Assembly (NCBI GenBank): GCA_037414955.1
Contig: JBBEWH010000013.1
Location: forward strand, 1 to 64,000
DNA length: 64,000 nucleotides
Reading direction: 5' to 3'
DNA from: Phytohabitans sp037414955
GTDB taxonomy: Bacteria > Actinomycetota > Actinomycetes > Mycobacteriales > Micromonosporaceae
In this document: positions 9,126-16,795 of the stretch, piece after piece
Layout of the letters: each line of letters begins with the position of its first letter
Position numbering within the stretch: the first letter of the stretch is position 1
Notes under the pieces: generated by a model
What the model was told of the DNA's origin: nothing
The model's input: only the letters and a program-made list of their open reading frames with translations
Databases searched by the model: none
Made by a program: the position numbers and the translations under genes

Positions 9126-9165
9126 CCGGTCGCCAGGCCCCGGCTTGTCGCCGCATCAGCCGCCG

Positions 9166-9576
9166 TTATGCGCTGGGAGGGGCTGCGGCGTACTCGGTGT
9201 CGGTGACCGGTTCGAGCCAGTGGACGACGTCGTGCTGGTCGTCTGATTCGTTGATGGCGAGGTGGACCATGAGTCGGTTGGGTGCGGCGCCGTGCCAGTG
9301 TTCCTCGTCGGCTTCGAACAGGACGCGGTCGCCGGGGCGGATGATTTCGATGGGTCCGCCTCGGCGCTGACACAATCCGACGCCTTCGGTGACGAAGACG
9401 GTCTGGCTGAGTGGGTGACGGTGCCAGTGGGTACGGGCGCCGGGCATGAAGTGCACCAGGTTCGCCGTCACCCGTGAGGGCGGGGGTGCGGCAGCGACCG
9501 CGTCGATGTAGACGTCGCCGGTGAACCAGTCACTGGATCCTTTGGCGGTGTCAAGGCAGCTGCGGGTGATCTGCAT
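9166..9576 (-). CDS. Cupin-domain protein
   Basis: This is a single-domain cupin of 136 residues. Motif 1 is H-W-H-R-H (THWHRHPLSQTVFVTEG) and motif 2 is PGDRVLFEADEEHWHGA, giving the expected histidines and glutamate for one metal. Such small cupins in actinobacteria are often annotated as carboxymuconolactone-decarboxylase-associated or quercetinase-like, with no proven reaction. The start at 9576 has AAGGAA upstream. It overlaps the end of a decayed leftward reading frame (9551-9817). A 24-base motif shared with the promoter region of the alcohol dehydrogenase lies about 230 bases upstream. Confidence 0.8.
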   Translation of the reverse strand: MQITRSCLDTAKGSSDWFTGDVYIDAVAAAPPPSRVTANLVHFMPGARTHWHRHPLSQTVFVTEGVGLCQRRGGPIEIIRPGDRVLFEADEEHWHGAAPNRLMVHLAINESDDQHDVVHWLEPVTDTEYAAAPPSA

Positions 9577-9817
9577 CGGGTTCCTTCGGTGTCGTGTGGG
9601 TGAGGAACTGGATCCTGGCCAGGTTCGGCAGGTGTCCGCCGTCGCCGATCACCGGTGAGTAGAACGCGGGGCCGAGTGCGTTGGTGGTGAGAAGGTTCTG
9701 TTGCGGGTCTTGTACGGATGTGACTGCGTCGGTGATGGCTTCCAGCGCCCATCGCAGGCTCCACCTGTCGAGCGTAGGCCGCGGTGACGCTGCGCGCTGT
9801 TGACCAGGGGTTCCCTG
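9551..9817 (-). pseudogene. C-terminal fragment of an unrecognised protein
   Basis: This leftward frame has no start codon but a strongly protein-like sequence: LDRWSLRWALEAITDAVTSV, then QDPQQNLLTTNALGPAFYSP, VIGDGGHLPNLARIQFL, and a stop overlapping the cupin start. Codon bias is coding-like, whereas the two other leftward frames look like noise. I do not recognise the family. The N-terminal part is missing, cut at a TGA next to the 9805-9828 motif. It may be the tail of a gene upstream of the cupin in an ancestral operon. Confidence 0.4.
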
Positions 9818-9828
9818 TCAGTACACCC
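9805..9828. promoter_or_regulatory. Dyad motif AGGG-N3-CCCT, copy 1
   Basis: AGGGgttCCCT followed by GTCAGTACACCC. It is identical in 20 of 24 positions to the motif at 13641-13664, including the flanking half TGTCARTACACCC. Read leftward it contains TGACAGGG, which could overlap a -35 box. It lies about 230 bases before the cupin start. The second copy is about 220 bases before the alcohol dehydrogenase start, in the same orientation. It is a candidate operator for a shared regulator. Confidence 0.35.
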
Positions 9829-9997
9829 ATCCATAGTGACTTCTTGCCCGTTCGGGCGGCGGGTTCACTGGATGCCGTGGCCCGCAGGGCCGTCCTGATC
9901 GAAGCGGTGAACGGAGCTCACGACCATGCATGGAGCCGTCATGTACGGGCCCTTGCGAGCGCCGTCCGGGACGGCCTCACCCACACATGGAGATGCC

Positions 9998-10527
9998 ATG
10001 CCAGCCTCACGCGCGGCCATCTGCGCAGTGCTGTTGACGGTCGTCGGACTGACCGTTACCGGCTGCGGCGACAACGTTCAATCTGGCGACACCCGCGGTG
10101 GAACACCATCCACATCGCCGTCGCCCAGCCGCACCGACTCCTCCCCTCACCAGGAAGAGCAGATGAAGATCCAGATCACCATCGGCAGTCAACGCTTTCA
10201 GGCCACGATCTTCGACAGCGCCGCCGGCAGTGACCTCATCGCCCAGCTACCCCTGACCATCGACATGACCGATCACGGCTCGGTGGAGAAGACCGGTCCA
10301 CTGCCGGCACCGCTGTCACTCGATGGTCAACCAGATGGTGCGGATCCCGACGTCGCAGATGTCGGGTACTACGCACCCGGCAACGATCTCGTCTTCTACT
10401 ACGGCGATCAGTCGTACTTCCCCGGCATCGTGATTCTCGGTCGCCTGGACGGCGACGCCGCCAGCCGCATCGCCGATATGGAAGGCGCCATCACCGCGAC
10501 CGTCGAGGCCCGCGCCGCGTCCGGAGG

Positions 10528-10546
<19 letters not shown>
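9998..10546 (+). CDS. Lipoprotein with cyclophilin-like fold
   Basis: The 182-residue product starts at ATG 9998 (GGAG upstream). A signal with lipobox LTVTGC (around residues 15-22) is followed by a Ser/Thr/Pro-rich spacer. The C-terminal domain (MKIQITIGSQRFQATIFD, then PDVADVGYYAPGNDLVFYYG, FPGIVILGRLDGD) matches the small cyclophilin-like bacterial domain seen in many actinobacterial lipoproteins. Its biochemical role is unknown, and it is not shown to be a prolyl isomerase. The 3' end overlaps the convergent mmuM gene by 19 bases, so the two may interfere with each other. Confidence 0.8.
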
Positions 10547-11454
<908 letters not shown>

Positions 11455-11473
11455 GATCTTTCCTTCCTCGTAC

Positions 11474-11512
11474 CAGACTGAACAGTCTGTTTGTAGCAGA
11501 CCAGTTGGTCTG
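11474..11512. promoter_or_regulatory. Two tandem TetR operators
   Basis: CAGACTGAACAGTCTG (11474-11489) and CAGACCAGTTGGTCTG (11497-11512) are two perfect 7+2+7 palindromes. Their centres are 23 bases apart, about two helical turns. They fill the gap between mmuM and the divergent TetR gene. Two dimers on the same face would block both promoters. Confidence 0.8.
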
Positions 11513-11525
11513 GTACAACCGAGAT

Positions 11526-12137
11526 GTGCCAAGAGACGGCAACCCGACACGCGAGCGGATTCTGCGCGTCGCCGAGCGGCTCATGACCGACCAGGGCTAC
11601 AGCGCCACGTCGGTCGACCAGGTGATCGCCGAGGCCGCCAGCTCCAAGGGCGCGTTCTTCCACCACTTCAGCTCGAAGACCGACCTGGCGGTCCAGCTCG
11701 TGGAGCGGTACGTGGCCGCGGACCTGGCCCACCTGGACGCCGGCCTCACCGCCACAGCGAATGAAACCGACCCCGCGGCTCGTGCGGTGGCGTTCCTGCG
11801 CTACTACGAGGACCGGGCTGACGAGCTGATGTCCGAGCAGTCCGGTTGCCTGTACGCCACCGTGCTGGCCGAGCGGGAGTTCACCGGCAGCGAGATCAAC
11901 GAGCGGGTCGCCCAGGCCACGCGCGCCTGGCGGGACGCGCTGGCCGGCATGCTCCGCGCGGCTCTAGCCGCCCGCCGGTCGGGCGTGGTCATCGACGTCG
12001 ACGCACTGGCCGATCATCTGTACACCACGTTCGAGGGCGGTTTCATCCTGTGCCGCACCTACGAGGACCGCTCGGCGATGCGCGCCCAGCTCCGGATCTA
12101 CCGCCAGCTGATCGAGGCGCTGCTGCGGCTCGACTGA
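11526..12137 (+). CDS. TetR-family regulator of mmuM
   Basis: This is a 203-residue protein. The helix-turn-helix is TRERILRVAERLMTDQGY, then ATSVDQVIAEAASSKGAFFH and HFSSKTDL, a standard TetR N-terminus. The sensor half is compatible with the AcrR/YxaF-like group (residues around EQSGCLYATVLAE). GTG 11526 is chosen because the other in-frame start (TTG 11505) would place the coding region over the second operator. Both operators are close enough for autoregulation. The ligand is unknown. Confidence 0.85.
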   Translation: MPRDGNPTRERILRVAERLMTDQGYSATSVDQVIAEAASSKGAFFHHFSSKTDLAVQLVERYVAADLAHLDAGLTATANETDPAARAVAFLRYYEDRADELMSEQSGCLYATVLAEREFTGSEINERVAQATRAWRDALAGMLRAALAARRSGVVIDVDALADHLYTTFEGGFILCRTYEDRSAMRAQLRIYRQLIEALLRLD

Positions 12138-12207
12138 CCGGCCGGCCGGCATGCCACCGTGGGCTGCGCCGGTCCGAGGTCGGCGGGCATCGGACAGGAC
12201 GGTGCGG

Positions 12208-12375
12208 TTATGCGAACGGGCAGTCGTATGCCGCGGGATCCGGCTGCTCGATGACGAGCACAACGGGGGAGTCGGTAGGCCGAGGCGGGTCGGCCGGCAC
12301 GGCCGCGATCCATGCCAGGGACATCAGTCCGGCGGCTGCCACGAAGGTCACCTTCATGCCGATGGTCACGCGCAC
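12208..12375 (-). CDS. Small secreted protein of unknown function (55 aa)
   Basis: A GTG start at 12375 follows AAAGGAAC. The product has a short positively charged N-terminus (VRVTIGMK), a hydrophobic stretch (VTFVAAAGLMSLAWIAAVPA), then a short acidic, Pro-rich tail with one Cys (PAAYDCPFA) and a TAA stop. It looks like a tiny exported or membrane-anchored peptide. It lies 25 bases after the alcohol dehydrogenase start side's opposite end, that is, just downstream of nothing else on this strand except that gene's 3' neighbour, so it probably has its own promoter. No family is recognised. Confidence 0.4.
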   Translation of the reverse strand: MRVTIGMKVTFVAAAGLMSLAWIAAVPADPPRPTDSPVVLVIEQPDPAAYDCPFA

Positions 12376-12400
12376 GTCGCGGTTCCTTTCTCCGGGTCGA

Positions 12401-13423
12401 CTACGGGCGCAGTAGGGTCTTGACGGCGCGGCGCTCGTCCATCGCCTTGTAGCCTTCGGCGGCCTGCTCCAGGGGCAGGTCGAGATCGAAGACCTTGCCC
12501 GGGTCGATCGTGTGGTTGCCGATCAGCTCCATCAGATCGGGCAGGAACCGCCGCACCGGGGCAGGACCGCCGTGCAGGTGCACCAGCGAGTTGAACATGT
12601 CCATGCCGGGCAGGCTGACGTCGTGGGTGACGCCGACGTAGCCGACGTGGCCCCCGCGTCGGGTCGAGTTGATCGCCTGCGTCATCGACTCCTGCGTGCC
12701 GACCGCCTCCACGACCGAGTGTGCGCCGAGCCCGCCGGTCATCTCCTTGATCTTCGCGATGCCGTCGTCGCCGCGCTCGGTGACGATGTCGGTCGCCCCG
12801 AACTCCCGGGCGAGCCGCTGCCGGGATTCGTGTCGGCTCATCGCGATGATCCGCTCCGCGCCGAGCTGCTTGGCGGCGAGCACGGCCAGCAGCCCGACGG
12901 CGCCGTCCCCCACGACCGCGACTGTCTTGCCGGGTCCGGCCTCGGCCGCCACCGTGGCGAACCAGCCGGTGCCGAGCACGTCGGAGGCGGCCAGGTAGCT
13001 GGGGAGCAGGTCCGCGGACGGCACCTCGGGGGTCGCGACCAGGGTGCCGTCGGCCAGCGGCACGCGTGCGTACTGTGCCTGGGAGCCGATGGTGCCCATG
13101 AGCACCCGGTGGATGCAGCCGGACTGGTAGCCGGCCCGGCAGATCTCACAGGTGTTGTCGCTGGCCCAGAACGAGCCGACCACGAACTGGCCGGGCGTGA
13201 TGGCGGTGACCTCGCTGCCGACCTCTTCGACGATGCCGACGTACTCGTGGCCCATCGCCGTCGGGCCCTCGAGCTTCTCGACGCCGCGGTACGGCCACAG
13301 ATCGGATCCGCAGACGCAGGTCGCCGACAGCCGCAGGATCGCGTCGGTGGGCTGCTCGATCCGCGGGTCCGGCCGGTCTTCGACCCGGACGTCGCCGGGG
13401 GCGTGCATGACAACGCCACGCAT
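12401..13423 (-). CDS. Zinc-dependent alcohol dehydrogenase (MDR superfamily)
   Basis: The 340-residue product begins MRGVVMHAPGDVRVEDRPDP. Catalytic zinc ligands are Cys in TCVCGSD and the GHE motif (MGHEYVGIVEEVG). The structural-zinc lobe is only partly preserved: CEICRAGYQSGC shows three cysteines. The Rossmann motif is VAVVGDGAVGLLAVLAA. This subgroup (glutathione-independent formaldehyde or threonine-dehydrogenase-like) oxidises alcohols with NAD(P). The substrate is unknown. AAGGGAG precedes the ATG. The dyad motif at 13641 lies about 220 bases upstream. Confidence 0.88.
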   Translation of the reverse strand: MRGVVMHAPGDVRVEDRPDPRIEQPTDAILRLSATCVCGSDLWPYRGVEKLEGPTAMGHEYVGIVEEVGSEVTAITPGQFVVGSFWASDNTCEICRAGYQSGCIHRVLMGTIGSQAQYARVPLADGTLVATPEVPSADLLPSYLAASDVLGTGWFATVAAEAGPGKTVAVVGDGAVGLLAVLAAKQLGAERIIAMSRHESRQRLAREFGATDIVTERGDDGIAKIKEMTGGLGAHSVVEAVGTQESMTQAINSTRRGGHVGYVGVTHDVSLPGMDMFNSLVHLHGGPAPVRRFLPDLMELIGNHTIDPGKVFDLDLPLEQAAEGYKAMDERRAVKTLLRP

Positions 13424-13790
13424 GATGACTCCCTTATCGATGCTCTGGTGATCGGTTGCCTGGTGTCGGGTGAAGCGTCGACGATCAGGCGATTATCTTG
13501 TCGTAAGGATGACTGGACACTTCCACTCCTCACCGGGCAGCGGATCAGGATCGGACACGGCCGGCGCGCCACAGTCCGGGAACCGCACGCCGTGCCGCGA
13601 AAGACGCGTTGACTTCCAGGCAAGCACCTTCGCGATCAATGAGGGATACCCTGTCAATACACCCTTCGTCCGAATATCCGTCGCGGTTAGGGGTAGGGGA
13701 ACGGCCGTCGAACAGGAGACGGGCATCCGCGGCGGCCAGGAACCGGCCGCGCCGGCGGTACTACGGGCTGACCGCGGACGCCATCGCGGC
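13424..13790. other. Intergenic stretch without a convincing gene
   Basis: This 367-base region lies between the leftward dehydrogenase and the leftward WD40 gene. Open frames crossing it have poor codon bias and no family resemblance. The only clear structure is the dyad motif at 13641-13664, so the region is best read as a long upstream regulatory region of the dehydrogenase. Confidence 0.6.
13641..13664. promoter_or_regulatory. Dyad motif AGGG-N3-CCCT, copy 2
   Basis: AGGGataCCCT followed by GTCAATACACCC matches the copy at 9805-9828 in 20 of 24 positions. Read leftward it begins TATTGACAGGGTATCCCT, where TTGACA could be a -35 box with the dyad immediately after it. That layout could suit repression or MerR-like activation of the dehydrogenase promoter. 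Confidence 0.4.
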
Positions 13791-15719
13791 CTAACGTCCG
13801 TGCCGCCATCGCACAAGTGCCGCGATCATCGCTGCCCAGTCCTGCTCCGGTCCCGTGCGACCGCGCAACGCGGATTTCAGGCGGGCGACGTCGTGCCAGT
13901 CGAGCTGGCCGAGCCCGGTGTGGCTGAGCTCGCGCAGCACCGGATTCCATAGCCGCCACAGCCGCACCGACCGGTCGAGACCGCCGCTGGCAAGCAACTC
14001 ACCGTCCGGCGTGATCACCAGCCTTAGTACCTTGTCTTCGTGCCCGGAAAGGACACCGGCGGACATGCCGGAGGGCAACTCCCACAGCCGTATGGTGCCG
14101 TCGGCGCCGCCGCTGGCGAGCAATCCGCCGTCCGAGGTCACCGCCAGGTCGGTCACCGCACCACGGTGCCCGCGGAGGACTGCCGCCGGCTCACCGAAGG
14201 GAAGGCGCCACAGTCGGATCAGCCCATCCAGGTCTCCGCTGATCAACAGAGCCCCGTCAGGTGTGATTGCCAGTCGCGACAACCAGTTTTCGTGTCCAGC
14301 GGGTCCGGAGGGGGTATCGATCGGATCCCCGTGCGGCAGCCGCCACAACCGCACCCGGCCATCGTGTCCTCCGGTGGCCAACAATCGACCCTCCGGGCTC
14401 GTTGCCAGGCACGAGATCGGGCCCTCGTGGGCTGCCTGCGTGCTGAGCAGGACACAGCCCGGCAAAGTCCACAGGCTTAGCTTGCCGTCGAAGCCACCGA
14501 GGATGATCCGGCCCTCGGCGGCCAGTGACACCGCCACCTCGTTGGCATGCGAGATGCCCGACAGGGAATGGTGGCCGGCCGGCTCGCCGCCCGGCATGCG
14601 CCACGCGGTCAGGCCGGAACTACCCGTGCCGACCAGGAATCGGCCGTCCGACGTCTCGACCAGCGACGACAGGCCGGTCTGCGCGGTGCCGCCAACCTCG
14701 TCGAACGCGGTGCTCAGCTCGCCCGCCGGTTCACCAGAGGGCAATCGCCACCGCAGCACCGGGCTGAAGGTGGAGGCAATGAGCGTGCTGCCGTCGCCGG
14801 TGACGAGCAGGCCGGTCGTGTTGCGGCCGTCGAACACACTGACTGGCTCACCCGACGGCAATCGCCACAGCCGGACGGAGCGGTCCCAGGCGGCACTGGC
14901 GAGGAGTTCACCGTCCGGTGTGACCGCCAGATGGGGGACGTGCTTGCGGTGGCCACGCAGGATACGTGGCTCGCTGGGCATGGCGACCCGCACGGTGTCC
15001 ACAGTGCGCGACAGGGCGAGCTGGGCCAGTTCGTCGAAGCCGCCCTGTTCAACCTCATGGGGCCGCCACCGCCGCCGGGCCAACTCGCGCAGTATCCGCA
15101 CGCCCCACGCCGGTGGGGCTTCGCGCACCAGCCGCCACAGCTCCTCCCACCGGCCGGTCGCGGTCAGGATTCCGATCGCCGCAGCCCACTCCGCGTGCGA
15201 CAGGTCGACAGCGCGACGTTTCGTCCCCGCCCCGGCGATCAGCCGCACCCAGTCCAGCCGCGCCGATGCCCGCGCCCGTCCGGCCAGCCTGGCCCGCAGC
15301 GTTTCGTCGGCGAGCACCTGCGCCGACCGCAACGCGGCGCCGTCGGCGTCGACCTCGGCGTACCGCTCGAACTCTCCGGCCAGAAACAACATCAAGGCCC
15401 GGCGGCTCGGGTCCGAGTGCTCGTACCCGGCGGTGGCGACCAACTCGGTCAACCGCTCGTCGCCTGTCGCGATCATGAGATCGCAGACGATATCCACGCT
15501 CACCTGATCGTCGAGCTCAGCCAGAGCGCGCGCGGCTACGCTGGTGACTCGCTTGTCCCCGCCGAACACGTACGCGCGGGCCAAGCCCTTGACCGCACGC
15601 GGCGACCGTACGGCCGCAAGGCGATGGGCCGCCCGCCACCTTAGCCACCAGCCGATGGTCGGGGTGATCGAGTGCCGCATCCGTTCGATCAACACGTCGA
15701 CCTTGTGATCGTCCAACAT
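13791..15719 (-). CDS. WD40-repeat protein with HEAT-like N-terminal region
   Basis: This encodes 642 residues without signal or membrane segments. About 1-265 is helical, with a HEAT-like start (SPRAVKGLARAYVFGGDKRV, ALAELDDQV). From about 265 the protein is a beta-propeller with roughly seven to eight WD units of the form GELLASAAWDRSVRLWRLP, GRLLATGGHDGRVRLWRLP and GGLLASGGADGTIRLWELP. Several units share the unusual ending LWRLPSGEP. One blade (GSTLIASTFSPVLRWRLP) is divergent. It is probably a cytoplasmic scaffold for protein contacts. No kinase, NTPase or protease domain is attached, and nothing nearby suggests a partner. Confidence 0.85.
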   Translation of the reverse strand: MLDDHKVDVLIERMRHSITPTIGWWLRWRAAHRLAAVRSPRAVKGLARAYVFGGDKRVTSVAARALAELDDQVSVDIVCDLMIATGDERLTELVATAGYEHSDPSRRALMLFLAGEFERYAEVDADGAALRSAQVLADETLRARLAGRARASARLDWVRLIAGAGTKRRAVDLSHAEWAAAIGILTATGRWEELWRLVREAPPAWGVRILRELARRRWRPHEVEQGGFDELAQLALSRTVDTVRVAMPSEPRILRGHRKHVPHLAVTPDGELLASAAWDRSVRLWRLPSGEPVSVFDGRNTTGLLVTGDGSTLIASTFSPVLRWRLPSGEPAGELSTAFDEVGGTAQTGLSSLVETSDGRFLVGTGSSGLTAWRMPGGEPAGHHSLSGISHANEVAVSLAAEGRIILGGFDGKLSLWTLPGCVLLSTQAAHEGPISCLATSPEGRLLATGGHDGRVRLWRLPHGDPIDTPSGPAGHENWLSRLAITPDGALLISGDLDGLIRLWRLPFGEPAAVLRGHRGAVTDLAVTSDGGLLASGGADGTIRLWELPSGMSAGVLSGHEDKVLRLVITPDGELLASGGLDRSVRLWRLWNPVLRELSHTGLGQLDWHDVARLKSALRGRTGPEQDWAAMIAALVRWRHGR

Positions 15720-15999
15720 CAGTCATCCGTCCCACGCCGAGATCCGTGCCGCCGACCGACCGGCCATGCCTTCGGCGCGGCCCGGCACCGCTCGGCCGGC
15801 TCTGACGGTTGTCCCGAGTCCCGCGCCTGTCGTCCTATCCAGGGTGCCGGGTGACGGAGTCGAGCATGGCGGCACGGTCGCGGTGGAGGAGCGTGACGGG
15901 CAGGCCTGGGTCTGGGGCGGCGTGGCGCGGCGAGCGGCCCCGCCACGCCGCCCCTTCACCCGAAGTTCATCAGGTCGCGTGGTTCAGACGAAGGCGAGG

Positions 16000-16572
16000 T
16001 CAGCAGGTGCGGGAGTTGTAGGCGGCCCAATAGGGGCCCCCGTCCTGAGGCGGGTAGAACCTGTAGTTCCCGTCGGGCGAACGCTGCAACACGAAATCCT
16101 GCGACCTGTACTGGCTCCTAGAGCCCGCCACCCCGTCGAACACCACGAACAGCCACCCGTTCTGGTTGTCGTGCTGCGTGATCCTGTTGCCCGCCCTTGT
16201 CCAGCTGTTCCGGCCGGCGGAGCCGTCCGCGACGAGGCCCTGGTCCCGCTGGAAATTCCTCGTTGCGGCATCGGTCTGGTCGCCGAAGACGCCATCGACC
16301 CCGGACGAGGGCAGGTAACCATTTGCCCAAAGAATTGTCTGCCACAGACAGGCGACGTTCGAGGAGCGGTGCGTGGCGACGTTGACGACGCCCTCGTCGT
16401 CGAAGTCGTCAGATACCCCGCCGCTGCCGTATACGAACGCCCGGCCGCTGTAGGAGCCGCTCGCCGCGGCCGGCGTGGCGATGGTGACGCTCATGCCGAC
16501 GGCCAACGTGGCGGCGACGGCTGGGACGGCGCCTTTACGGAGTAGGCGGCGAATGAAACGGTGGGAAGACAT
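16000..16572 (-). CDS. Secreted peptidoglycan-binding protein
   Basis: The 190-residue product starts at ATG 16572, preceded by GAGGAG. The signal peptide runs to about residue 37 (ATPAAASG). The PG_binding_1 core follows (NVACLWQTILWANGY, then GVDGVFGDQTDAATRNFQRD and QGLVADGSAGRNSWTRA). A short C-terminal region (QYRSQDFVLQRSPDGNYRFY) ends in a Cys. No hydrolase domain is attached, so it likely binds the cell wall only. The 280 bases between this gene and the WD40 gene hold nothing I can support. Confidence 0.82.
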   Translation of the reverse strand: MSSHRFIRRLLRKGAVPAVAATLAVGMSVTIATPAAASGSYSGRAFVYGSGGVSDDFDDEGVVNVATHRSSNVACLWQTILWANGYLPSSGVDGVFGDQTDAATRNFQRDQGLVADGSAGRNSWTRAGNRITQHDNQNGWLFVVFDGVAGSRSQYRSQDFVLQRSPDGNYRFYPPQDGGPYWAAYNSRTC

Positions 16573-16795
16573 CAATCTCCTCGGTTACTCAAGGATGTGG
16601 GTAACGGTCCCGCTTGGGCTTCGCGCGTCGTCGCGCATCCCGGGTACGGGGGCTCGATTGGGCAGTTCGGACGGTAGAACGGTACGGTGGGGCCCGTATA
16701 ATCGCTGCACAACTGGCGTATAGACCACCCACGCGCCCCGTGATCCGGGTGCGGCGCACCCGGTGACAGATAGCCGCGCCACATGTGAGGTGCCT

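Noticed and set aside
13493..13816. 107-codon leftward frame between the dehydrogenase and WD40 gene
   Set aside because: No ribosome site, no domain, and it overlaps the WD40 stop and the dyad motif. It is more likely regulatory DNA.
15766..16545. Rightward frame of about 260 codons over the peptidoglycan-binding gene
   Set aside because: It is antisense to a protein with signal peptide and a PG-binding core, and its translation has no recognisable motif.
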